Origin: Arsenophonus nilaparvatae
Lineage (GTDB): Bacteria > Pseudomonadota > Gammaproteobacteria > Enterobacterales > Enterobacteriaceae
Length of the DNA stretch: 64,000 nucleotides
Direction: 5' to 3' (one strand)
Assembly: GCF_000757905.1 (NCBI RefSeq)
Contig: NZ_JRLH01000001.1
Of the stretch, positions 36,392-44,930 are shown piece by piece. Each line of letters starts with the position of its first letter. Within the stretch, counting starts at the first letter, position 1. The translations under genes and the position numbers were made by a program. Under the pieces are notes generated by a model that saw only the letters and a program-made list of their open reading frames with translations, was not told the origin of the DNA and searched no databases.

Positions 36392-37408
36392 TTATATATT
36401 GAGGATAACCTTGGCAATTTCGAAGTAAATAATCAGACCAGTACCATCAACAAGTGTTGTGATAAATGGTGCAGAAACTACTGCCGGATCAATGCCACAT
36501 CTTTTCAGTAATAATGGAATAACAGAGGAGACAATTGCTGACCAGAGAGTAATACAGACTAGTGACAGACTGACAACAATACAAATATCCCAACCGATAT
36601 TCATAAAGCTAGCACGCAGGATCCCAGCTGCTCCTAATGTGATGGCGATTAGTACCGCAGTTGACATTTCTTTACGCAAGATCTGCCATATGTGATTAAT
36701 TGAAAGCTCTCCAATTGCCATTGAACGTACAATTGTTGATGTGATCTGAGTACCGCTGTTCCCACCTGTTCCCACCAATAGTGGAATAAAGAAGGCTAAA
36801 GCAATTACAGCCTCTAATTGATCTTCAAATGATTTAATGACAGTACTGGTATAAGCTTCCGCAATAAACAGTAAAAGTAACCAAACACTACGTTTTTTCC
36901 ATAGAGCAAAAGGCGTCATTTGAAGGTAGGGTTTATCTAACGGTAAACTACCACCTTGCAGTTGAGCATCTTCGGTTGAATCATCTTCCAATATGCGATC
37001 AATTTCTCGTTCGCTAAGTGCACCAACTAATAATCCTTTATCTAACACTGGTACTAGATCAAAACCACAGTCATGCAACGATTTTGCTAATTCAGTGCGT
37101 TTATCACCAGGAGCAACAAAGAAAAAATTAGGTTGCATGAGTTGGTTGATACTATCACTTTCGTTAGGGTATTTTAATAGTGATTTCACTGATAAAATAC
37201 TCATTAATTTATCATTAGTGGTAATGAAAATTTGGTTAGTAATACTATTTTCCTCAAGTTTTTCCAGAAAAACTTTTTTTGCTTCAGCGACAGAAATATG
37301 TTCTGGTAGAGTCATATAATTCTGGGTCATATATGAAGCTGCAGTCGCGTTTGTCTGGTCTACATGATAGCGAGGTTTAAATGTATTTTGTTGGATAGGT
37401 AAAGCCAT
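36392..37408 (-). CDS. mgtE: Magnesium transporter MgtE (short form)
   Basis: Inner-membrane magnesium channel of 338 residues, shorter than the usual ~450. A tandem CBS domain region (about 25-150) precedes five transmembrane helices (about 175-335) with the family motifs PLLVGTGGNSGTQ and DPAVVSAPFITTLVDGTGL, which line the pore. The N-terminal helical regulatory domain of classic MgtE is missing. It is preceded by a long structured leader, which suggests control by magnesium. Confidence 0.92.
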   Translation of the reverse strand: MALPIQQNTFKPRYHVDQTNATAASYMTQNYMTLPEHISVAEAKKVFLEKLEENSITNQIFITTNDKLMSILSVKSLLKYPNESDSINQLMQPNFFFVAPGDKRTELAKSLHDCGFDLVPVLDKGLLVGALSEREIDRILEDDSTEDAQLQGGSLPLDKPYLQMTPFALWKKRSVWLLLLFIAEAYTSTVIKSFEDQLEAVIALAFFIPLLVGTGGNSGTQITSTIVRSMAIGELSINHIWQILRKEMSTAVLIAITLGAAGILRASFMNIGWDICIVVSLSLVCITLWSAIVSSVIPLLLKRCGIDPAVVSAPFITTLVDGTGLIIYFEIAKVILNI

Positions 37409-37439
37409 ATAACAGTCCCCTATAGGTGTTAATATCTCT

Positions 37440-37640
37440 CACCGGGGCGAACTAACGTGGGAAATGGATCCCAACGTTTAGGTTTTAGCTTCTAACAACG
37501 TATTCCAAGCGGAAAGTTACTTTTGTAAGACCTTGATTCGATCATACCTGTTTTACCAATACAAGCCTGTCTCCATGCAAGTACGGCAGTAACTTTTGTT
37601 TGTTAGGTAGCCTCGCCATAACGAGATCGTTTATTGTATT
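37440..37640 (-). promoter_or_regulatory. Structured leader of mgtE, possible M-box-like magnesium riboswitch
   Basis: The ~200 nt before mgtE are less AT-rich than their surroundings and form several complementary segments on the minus strand. One is GTTATGG...CCTAAC around GCGAGGCTA. Another is AAAGTTAC (in AAAGTTACTGCC) with GTAACTTT about 70 nt later. A hairpin, AACGTTGGGA/TCCCACGTT, sits at 37454-37478 close to the gene. GGCGAGGCT and TTACTGCC resemble the GGTGAGGCT and CTGCTGCC blocks of the M-box (ykoK leader) upstream of Bacillus mgtE, as I recall them. The fit is partial, so the riboswitch class is tentative. Confidence 0.5.
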
Positions 37641-37899
37641 TCACGTCAACAATGTTGAACGCCAGCGATTATAAATTTACTTATCTTGATTACAATTTTT
37701 TCTTAAAGTTGTTTAGTTAAGATTTAACAAAATTAAATTTTAACTGTGAAAAATAAGGAAATATTGTTTTTATCTGATTATAAAGTAAAAGATATGTTTG
37801 TTTGAAATATGAATGGAGAAAAATTAGCTGGTTTTTAATCGAAATATTATAAAAATTCTTAACTTTTTGTTTTTACTAGCTTAAATCATTTCATTTATT

Positions 37900-38442
37900 T
37901 TACATAAGTGTTTCTGGAGCGATAATAGTAAATGCGCCTTTAACAATTAAAATAAATACAGCTGCCCATATTGCCGCTGATAATAAACAGATACTGTATA
38001 CTTTAGTCCTATTCATTAATAACATGCCGGCGACTAATGGGATCATGTACCTTAATACTGCAATAAAACGTGAGGTAAATAACACCGTCATTCCTTGGTT
38101 TTGCAACTTGTTATGGGCATTATCAATAGTTGACTGATAGCGATTAAAAAATCGACTAAATAATTTTCTAGTAGTTATCTGATTACCCAAATAGTAGGAA
38201 ATTATTGAACCTGTGGTTGCCCCTAAAGTAATGGCCAACCAAACTAAACTAATATTCAGTTTTGGCAGACTGGCAGTAATACCCGTTAATAACATAACGG
38301 ATGCCGGTGGAAGAAAAGAAGATAAAACAACGGTAGATTTGCTCATGGCGATGCTAAATAATATTGTAAATAACCATATTGGATGTAAATTAAACTCTGA
38401 CCAAAATGCATTTAGATATGTCATAAATTCTTCTGTTTTCAT
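37900..38442 (-). CDS. DedA-family membrane protein
   Basis: A 180-residue inner-membrane protein with the DedA (VTT/SNARE-associated) signature. It has a hydrophobic re-entrant region with SSFLPPASVMLLTG (about 41-54), GATTGSIISYYLGNQ, and FTSRFIAVLRYMIPLVAG, which holds the conserved Arg residues. DedA proteins include polyprenyl-phosphate or phospholipid flippases. This is a short member and its substrate is unknown. It is a single gene downstream of fruA, separated by 418 bp. Confidence 0.82.
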   Translation of the reverse strand: MKTEEFMTYLNAFWSEFNLHPIWLFTILFSIAMSKSTVVLSSFLPPASVMLLTGITASLPKLNISLVWLAITLGATTGSIISYYLGNQITTRKLFSRFFNRYQSTIDNAHNKLQNQGMTVLFTSRFIAVLRYMIPLVAGMLLMNRTKVYSICLLSAAIWAAVFILIVKGAFTIIAPETLM

Positions 38443-38860
38443 TGCGTTTTTTCTCTTTAATTAGCTATTTTCGGCAGCAATAAGAAAATATTATAATAAT
38501 ATAATCTATCTATATTAGCGTAAATCAACATGATTTAATTGCTGATAGAATAGGATTATTTTTACTAAATTTAAATTTAGTGATTTATGAGTAAATAAAG
38601 ATTTAACTCATGTACATATGTTAGTGAGTGGTTGGTTGAATGGTAAATTGGCTGCTAGTGACAATCAATATCAAATAAATGAGATCTCTATTTAGTTAGC
38701 AATCAGACATCTATTTATTTTAAGACATTTGGCATCAAAATTAGTACAGAGCCTGAACCGGTAAGTAAGATTGATACTACAATATTCTTTGTTTAGTTTT
38801 AATATCGATTAATGATTATCTTTGTCATTAACAATATATTTTTTGTTAATGACAAAATAA
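38443..38860. other. Intergenic region between fruA and dedA
   Basis: A 418-bp AT-rich stretch. Its right end carries the fru inverted repeat (38821-38856) and its left end the dedA promoter region. I see no further gene. Confidence 0.45.
38821..38856 (-). terminator. Inverted repeat after fruA, probable terminator
   Basis: The arms TTTGTCATTAACAA and TTGTTAATGACAAA are a perfect 14-bp inverted repeat with an 8-nt loop, 4 nt beyond the fruA stop. The following U-tract on the minus strand is weak, so it could also stabilise the fru mRNA 3' end. Confidence 0.6.
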
Positions 38861-40558
38861 TTAGTTGAGTATTTTTTTATTCAATGAAGCGTCGACTTCT
38901 GATCTTTTTAAGTACGCATATAATATTGCGCTGATTAAAGTCCCACTGATAATTGCTAACAGATAAGCAATAATTGGTTGTACCGCCCCAGGGATCAACA
39001 TAACAAACAGCCCACCATGCGGCGCCATTAGCGTTACATGAAAATACATCGATAATGCACCGGTAATTGCTCCGCCGAGCATACAGATAGGTAATACCCG
39101 CATCGGATCACGAGCAGCAAAGGGAATAGCGCCTTCAGAAATAAAGCATAGACCTAATATGAACGCTGCTTTGCCGCCTTCACGTTCATTAGATGAAAAT
39201 TTATGACGAGCAAATAATGTTGCAAGGCCCATGGCTAAAGGGGGCACCATACCCGCCGCCATAATGGCTGCCATAGGTCCATAAGTTTGGGCACTTAATA
39301 ACGCGACACCAAATGCATAAGAAGCTTTATTAACTGGTCCCCCCATATCTGTACACATCATCGCACCTAAAATAATACCTAAGATCACCGCATTAGTTGT
39401 ACCTATGTTGGTTAGCCATTCGGTAAGAGCTGTCATTACCCAGGAAACGGGATTACCGATAATATAGATCATGACTAAGCCAGTTATTAATGTGGCGAAC
39501 AATGGCACGATCAAGATTGGTTTTAGGGACGCCATACTTTTAGGTAATGGAAAGTGTTGATTGAGCAATTTGGCGACATAGCCAGCCAGAAAACCGGCAA
39601 TAATACCACCAAGAAAACCGGCATTGGTGCTAACCGCTAGCATGCCACCAACTAATCCAGGCGTTAAGCCAGTTCTATCGGCAATCGAGTAAGCTATATA
39701 ACCAGATAAAATCGGTACCATGAGGGCTAAAGCAGCGTGTTTACCAATTTGCATTAATGCAGCAGCTAATGTGCCTGGTTGTTCGGCTGCATCTAAACCA
39801 AACATAAAAGAGAGCGCGATACAAAGCCCACCGGCTACTACCATGGGTAACATGTAAGAAACACCAGTAAGTAGATGACGATAGACGCCTTGAGTTGCTG
39901 TTTTCTCAGTTAACTTGTCTGAGCTATTTTTTACTTTGTGAGGTTGATAATATTCAGCTTTAGTTAATGCATTATCCATTTCTTGTGCTGTTCTTTTTAA
40001 GGCGGCACTTGTTGAGGTGTGATAAATACGTTTACCGGCAAATTTCGTTAAATCAACTTCAATATCTGTAGCAGCAATAATAAAATCGGCGTCATTGATC
40101 TCTGCTGAGCTAATTTCATTGCCTGTTCCTACCGAACCACGTGTTTCTACTTTGATTTGCCAGCCGCGCTTTTTAGCTTCAATTTCTAAGGCTTCCGCTG
40201 CCATAAAAGTATGAGCTACCCCAGTAGGACAAGCAGTCACGGCTAAAACACGCTGATTTTTTGCCGCCGCTGGTTTGCTAAAATTGACCTTGTCCACAAT
40301 AATCGCTTCTTTTTTGGCTATAGAGAGAATTTTTTCTGACTTACATATTGTCTGTGCTTCATCAGTAAAAAAAACTTTTTTACCAGTTAATTGGCGTTCA
40401 TCAGATATATTTTCACCAATAACAATAATTAGTTCCGCTTCTGCAATATTATCCGTTAATTTTAAGGATTGTTGTTGTATCTGTTGACATAATATTTGCT
40501 TAGCAAGATAGGTTCTTGGTGGCATTTCGGGTGAATGGACAATAGCAATTGTTTTCAT
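38861..40558 (-). CDS. fruA: PTS fructose permease EIIB'BC, FruA
   Basis: Fructose-specific permease of the phosphotransferase system, 565 residues (E. coli FruA is 563). A duplicated, degenerate IIB' domain (about 1-90) is followed by an active IIB domain with the phospho-Cys at about 110 (VTACPTGVAHTFMAAEAL). The IIC transport domain has about ten membrane helices (about 225-555). It imports fructose and forms fructose 1-phosphate. It is the third gene of the fruB-fruK-fruA operon, 11 nt after fruK. Confidence 0.96.
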   Translation of the reverse strand: MKTIAIVHSPEMPPRTYLAKQILCQQIQQQSLKLTDNIAEAELIIVIGENISDERQLTGKKVFFTDEAQTICKSEKILSIAKKEAIIVDKVNFSKPAAAKNQRVLAVTACPTGVAHTFMAAEALEIEAKKRGWQIKVETRGSVGTGNEISSAEINDADFIIAATDIEVDLTKFAGKRIYHTSTSAALKRTAQEMDNALTKAEYYQPHKVKNSSDKLTEKTATQGVYRHLLTGVSYMLPMVVAGGLCIALSFMFGLDAAEQPGTLAAALMQIGKHAALALMVPILSGYIAYSIADRTGLTPGLVGGMLAVSTNAGFLGGIIAGFLAGYVAKLLNQHFPLPKSMASLKPILIVPLFATLITGLVMIYIIGNPVSWVMTALTEWLTNIGTTNAVILGIILGAMMCTDMGGPVNKASYAFGVALLSAQTYGPMAAIMAAGMVPPLAMGLATLFARHKFSSNEREGGKAAFILGLCFISEGAIPFAARDPMRVLPICMLGGAITGALSMYFHVTLMAPHGGLFVMLIPGAVQPIIAYLLAIISGTLISAILYAYLKRSEVDASLNKKILN

Positions 40559-40569
40559 CAGGATATTCC

Positions 40570-41511
40570 TTATATTTGAAATGGGATCAGCTCAACACGG
40601 TTCATCATTTTTGTCAGTTGTTGCCGATCCATGCCCCTAACATTGCCTTGGCTGACTGATATGGCACTGATAGCGGTTGCTAAACGCAATGTATGCTCAC
40701 TGGTTTGTTGCATCATTAAGCCATAGATTAAACCGCCCACCATGGCATCACCTGCGCCAACTGTACTAACGACCTGGCATTTCGGTGGCGTGGCTAACCA
40801 GGCACCGGACGAGTTGACCCACATTGCACCTTCTTCACCTAAGGAAATGACAACGTGAGCAATGCCTTGAGTGCGTAATTGCTGTGCTGCTTTGGCAATT
40901 TCTTGATAGCTAGATAAGGGGTGGCCAATCCAGCTTTCTAATTCATGTCGATTTGGTTTTACCAACCAAGGATTGGCTTTTAAACCAGCAATCAATGCTT
41001 CTCGGCTACTATCAAATATGACGCACATACATTGATCACGTAGCTGTTTCATCCAGTCAGTAAAATCATCTAAATCGATACCTTTGGGTAAACTACCACT
41101 TACACATACCATATCAAATTGGCTTAACCAGCTCAGTGAATCTTGAGCAAAATGTTGCCAATCCTGTTTGTTGACTTCAAAACCGGAAAAATTAAAATCA
41201 CTAACTACACTATTTTTTTCTGTTAATTTGACATTAATTCGAGTTCTACCTTCGATGACATGAAAACGATTTATGATCCCGCGTTCCTTAAAATCCTGTT
41301 GGAAACCGGTTAAATTTTCTTTCCCTAAAAAACCACCAACAGTGACATTAATATTTAGATTTTTTAATGTATTAGCAACATTAATGCCTTTACCTGCTGG
41401 ATATAATCCATGGGTTTTAACTAAGTTGACGGCACCTTTTTCAATATTGTCTAGCATACCGACTAAATCATAGGCGGGATTTAATGTAATGGTAGCAACC
41501 TTACTTTTCAT
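40570..41511 (-). CDS. fruK: 1-phosphofructokinase FruK
   Basis: Converts fructose 1-phosphate to fructose 1,6-bisphosphate with ATP. It is 313 residues (E. coli 312), PfkB/ribokinase family. N-terminal TITLNPAYDL and GKGINVANTLKNL bind substrate. The C-terminal STVGAGDAMVGGLIYG carries the catalytic Asp and the anion hole. Its ATG overlaps the fruB stop by 4 nt. Confidence 0.96.
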   Translation of the reverse strand: MKSKVATITLNPAYDLVGMLDNIEKGAVNLVKTHGLYPAGKGINVANTLKNLNINVTVGGFLGKENLTGFQQDFKERGIINRFHVIEGRTRINVKLTEKNSVVSDFNFSGFEVNKQDWQHFAQDSLSWLSQFDMVCVSGSLPKGIDLDDFTDWMKQLRDQCMCVIFDSSREALIAGLKANPWLVKPNRHELESWIGHPLSSYQEIAKAAQQLRTQGIAHVVISLGEEGAMWVNSSGAWLATPPKCQVVSTVGAGDAMVGGLIYGLMMQQTSEHTLRLATAISAISVSQGNVRGMDRQQLTKMMNRVELIPFQI

Positions 41512-42644
41512 GCAATTTCCTCATCCATATTAGCGCTAATGACCTGTTCGATAGCATGTAAGGTTGCTTGGGCGTCAGGGCCACTGATCTTAAATTGGAT
41601 ACGATGATTTTGACGTGCAACTAATCCAATGACACTCATTATATTATGGCCATTGGCGGGAATTCCGCTCCCATCCAAATTAGTAATAGTGACTTTGCTA
41701 TTAAATTTTTTTATTGTATTAACTAATTGTGAACTTGGGCGTGCATGTAATCCATGTTTATTGTTTAATGTAAACTCCACGGATAGTGTCTCTTTTTCTT
41801 CATTTGTTTCAGTCGTTAGCAAGCTAAATACTTGTACGGCATTTGATGCTTGTAATAATTTGGCTATTTTTTTATCGATCAATAAATTGGCCAGGTGATT
41901 TAAAGTATTATTAGCTAGATTATCTTTGCATGATAGCGTGATAAGTAGGCAAAGTTGATGATCTTGATAAGATAACGGCTCTTTAGGGCGTGCAATGGCC
42001 ATTGCTGTTTTTAGATTACCTTTTTTACTATCACTCAGCCAGATACCTTGGCCTAAATAAAGCGGTGGATTAGTGATCACATCGACGATAAAATCATTAT
42101 TGATGGCATTTGCATCTTGTAAGTGATTAATATTTAACGCTTGTAGTGTCATGATATGGTCGGTATCAACATCTAAAGAGATCATGGAAGCGTTGAAAAT
42201 GAAGTCATCAATCGACTCTTGGGCAAGCAATATATTATATATTGTGTCTATTGATGTCGTGGTTGCCAATCGCTTGGCAATATTTTCATCACTTAGAATA
42301 TGTGTCAGTTGTCGTAATAAGGTTAAATGTTCCTCTGATTTAGCGGCGATGCCGATGACAATATAAGCTTTGTGGCCATTATCCCAATCTATGCCCTGTG
42401 GAAACTGAAATACTTGTACACCTGTCTGTAATACATTATGGCGCGTTTCTACGGTACCATGAGGAATCGCAATACCATTGCCTAAATAAGTTGACGCTTG
42501 ATTTTCCCTTTTTTGCATACCGATTAGATAATCTGGCGTAACGTAACCCGCATTGATCAATGCTTGGGCAACTTGTGCGATGGCATGTTGTTTATGATCG
42601 GCAATTTGTGCTAAATGGATATCTTTTTTAGGCACATCAAACAT
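41508..42644 (-). CDS. fruB: Fructose PTS diphosphoryl transfer protein FruB
   Basis: Fusion of EIIA-Fru and the HPr-like FPr domain, 378 residues (E. coli 376). The IIA domain has phospho-His62 (GNGIAIPHGTVET). A middle M region follows. The HPr-like domain has phospho-His300 in GLHARPSSQLV. It passes phosphate from enzyme I to FruA. First gene of the operon, with a GGAGA ribosome-binding site and a Cra operator about 90 nt upstream. Confidence 0.96.
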   Translation of the reverse strand: MFDVPKKDIHLAQIADHKQHAIAQVAQALINAGYVTPDYLIGMQKRENQASTYLGNGIAIPHGTVETRHNVLQTGVQVFQFPQGIDWDNGHKAYIVIGIAAKSEEHLTLLRQLTHILSDENIAKRLATTTSIDTIYNILLAQESIDDFIFNASMISLDVDTDHIMTLQALNINHLQDANAINNDFIVDVITNPPLYLGQGIWLSDSKKGNLKTAMAIARPKEPLSYQDHQLCLLITLSCKDNLANNTLNHLANLLIDKKIAKLLQASNAVQVFSLLTTETNEEKETLSVEFTLNNKHGLHARPSSQLVNTIKKFNSKVTITNLDGSGIPANGHNIMSVIGLVARQNHRIQFKISGPDAQATLHAIEQVISANMDEEIA

Positions 42645-43458
42645 GTTTTCTCCTATTCACATAAATGAGTGAAACACTGCAGTTTTTATACAGTCAAACC
42701 ACAAAAGCTATTTTAGGTTTTATTTTATGCAAGCTGAATCGTTTCAATTTGCATGTAACTTTAGATAAAAACAGATATATTTATCTAATGGTATTTTTTG
42801 TTTTTATGAGTTTGTTCACGAATAAAATGTTTTTTGATTTACTAAACGAAAAAATATAAGTCTAGGTTGGCAAAATAAAAAAATGAAAGTAAGTTAATTG
42901 ATATAAAAATGTGATCTTAATAGTAGATTAAAATAAAATAATTAAATTTTAGTGATATATATTTTAATTTTTGGAAATATAATGCAGCTTTGTTAATTGA
43001 AATTAAATTAATGTTGATAATTATTTGTATTTATTTTGCTTTAATCGGCATATAGCAATATTTTTCTGTGTAATATCAAATAGTAGTCTGGCCATTTAGT
43101 TATTTTTTGTTGAAGACTAAATAGTAAGATAATTTGGGCTAATTTTAATAATTAATTAAATATATGTAAAATATAATGTTTAATTAAGTGACAAATTGGT
43201 AAATATTTTTCTTAATGTTATTAACTAATTATTTTTACATTTTAATGAAAAGTGATAAAAAATGTTTATTTTTAGTTAAATAAAAAAACAATGATGCGAC
43301 AGCATTATTAATTGTTATTGGTGCAGGGATGCATAGTTATTGTTTTTTATTAATTAACTCGATAGTATAATGTTATATTATAACACAAGTATTTTGCTAT
43401 TTATTACTAATGAAGCATTTTTTATTTTAACTAGGCCACACAGGGAGTTTTCATTACT
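42645..43458. other. Long AT-rich region upstream of fruB
   Basis: The 814 bp between the divergent fruB and membrane-acyltransferase genes. The first 150 bp hold the fru promoter and Cra site. From about 42860 to 43440 it is extremely AT-rich and I see no gene. A 64-codon frame at 42665-42859 has no family features and covers the operator, so I do not call it. Confidence 0.5.
42735..42746. promoter_or_regulatory. Cra (FruR) operator of fruBKA
   Basis: TGAATCGTTTCA, within GCTGAATCGTTTCAAT, matches the Cra consensus TGAAWCGNTTCA exactly. It lies 90 bp before fruB. Cra represses the fru operon until fructose 1-phosphate releases it. A weaker half match, TGAAACACTGCA, at about 42670-42681 may be a second site, since E. 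coli fruB has two. Confidence 0.85.
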
Positions 43459-44628
43459 ATGAATTGTGCTATAACTCGTCCGTCCAACGTTAGTAATCGA
43501 TTATTATCGATCGATGCATTAAGAGGCATTGTCATGCTTTTAATGTTATTAGATCATGTGCGAGAAACATTTTTTCTTCATATGCAGGTCCCTGATCCAA
43601 TGATAGCGGGTGAAACACCGGCTGATCTTTTTTTTAGTCGATTTACTGCTCATCTTTGTGCGCCGGTTTTTATTTTTTTGACCGGTTTATCGGCTTATTT
43701 GTATGGAAGTAAAAAAACATATTCCCAGTTAGCCACTAGTCAATTTTTATTTAAACGCGGGTTATTTCTTATCATCCTTGAACTCACGTTGATCAATTTT
43801 GCTTGGACTTTTCAATTACCGCCGACAAAAATTTTTCTGCAGGTTATATGGGCGATTGGGTTTTCGATGATTGCCTTAGCAATTTTACTTTGGTTACCAA
43901 GATGGCTGCTGGTAGTGCTGACGGTTTTATTGATTGCGGGTCATAATCTATTAGATACATTGCATTTCCCAACCGATCATTTTATGCATATTCCTTGGGC
44001 AATACTGCATGATAGAGGATGGATTGAGATTACTGACAGTATCAAAGCGCGTACATCTTATCCAATACTACCATGGATCGGTTTAATTATATTTGGTTAT
44101 TTGGCTGGTTCATGGTTTACAGAAAGTTGTAATCAGCAACAGAGATTAAAGAAACTAAATTGCTGGGGTGTTGGCCTGTTAGTTGGTTTTATTTGTTTAA
44201 GAACAATTAATATCTATGGCGATAAACCATGGATATTAGCGGGCTCTTGGCTGGATACCGTGATGAGTTTTTTGAATATTACCAAATATCCGCCCTCTTT
44301 ATTATTCATTATGTTGACGCTGGGTATTGGCTTACTACTGCTTCGGTTACTTGAGCTAAAACAAAATTTACCATGGTTAAAACTCTTAGTAACCTATGGT
44401 TCAGTACCGATGTTTTTTTATATTTTGCATCTTTATATATTGAAATTTCTCTATTTGATCGCAGTGGCTATTTGGGGAACAAATCAAGGTGAGTATTTTG
44501 GTTTTGATCATGTTGCGATGATCTGGTTAGTGACCATCATATTAGCGATACTTTTTTATCCGTTTGTGAAGCTGTTTAGCCAGTTTCAAGCGCGCCGCAA
44601 GGATTTAATTTGGCTAAAATATCTATAA
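43459..44628 (+). CDS. DUF1624/HGSNAT-like membrane acyltransferase
   Basis: A 389-residue integral membrane protein with about ten helices. The N-terminal LSIDALRGIVMLLMLLDHVRE, with Asp and His in the first helix, and PVFIFLTGLSAYLYG are characteristic of the heparan-alpha-glucosaminide N-acetyltransferase catalytic domain (DUF1624) family. Members move acetyl groups across the membrane. The bacterial substrate is unknown. It is a single gene with a GGGAG ribosome-binding site and its own terminator. Confidence 0.82.
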   Translation: MNCAITRPSNVSNRLLSIDALRGIVMLLMLLDHVRETFFLHMQVPDPMIAGETPADLFFSRFTAHLCAPVFIFLTGLSAYLYGSKKTYSQLATSQFLFKRGLFLIILELTLINFAWTFQLPPTKIFLQVIWAIGFSMIALAILLWLPRWLLVVLTVLLIAGHNLLDTLHFPTDHFMHIPWAILHDRGWIEITDSIKARTSYPILPWIGLIIFGYLAGSWFTESCNQQQRLKKLNCWGVGLLVGFICLRTINIYGDKPWILAGSWLDTVMSFLNITKYPPSLLFIMLTLGIGLLLLRLLELKQNLPWLKLLVTYGSVPMFFYILHLYILKFLYLIAVAIWGTNQGEYFGFDHVAMIWLVTIILAILFYPFVKLFSQFQARRKDLIWLKYL

Positions 44629-44751
44629 ATTATTTGGCAAAATTACCTAGTGTGATGGGACGGAACTGGATGGCGAGAATTTATTCTAGTTAAAATAATT
44701 ACCTACAGCAATTGTCCATCTGTGATGAGTTAAATCTTCTGTTTATCATTT

Positions 44752-44776
44752 AGCCCACTTGATGTGGGCTTTTTTG
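44752..44776 (+). terminator. Rho-independent terminator after the acyltransferase gene
   Basis: The arms AGCCCAC and GTGGGCT with a 5-nt loop are followed by TTTTTTG, a standard terminator on the plus strand, 123 nt after the stop. Confidence 0.85.
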
Positions 44777-44930
44777 TTTATTGATAGCTATCACTAAGCG
44801 TAATAATAGGGCGTAGCCGTTTGCCTGCCAACTTTGAGTTACCATAAAAAAGTTAGCAGTAATTTTATTTAATGATTGCGAATATATTGTGTTTTATAAC
44901 CATAAGATTTACCTGTTTTCAATGGAGTAG

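Noticed and set aside
42665..42859. A 64-codon plus-strand frame upstream of fruB
   Set aside because: It covers the Cra operator and fru promoter region, has no good ribosome-binding site, and reads as random AT-rich sequence.
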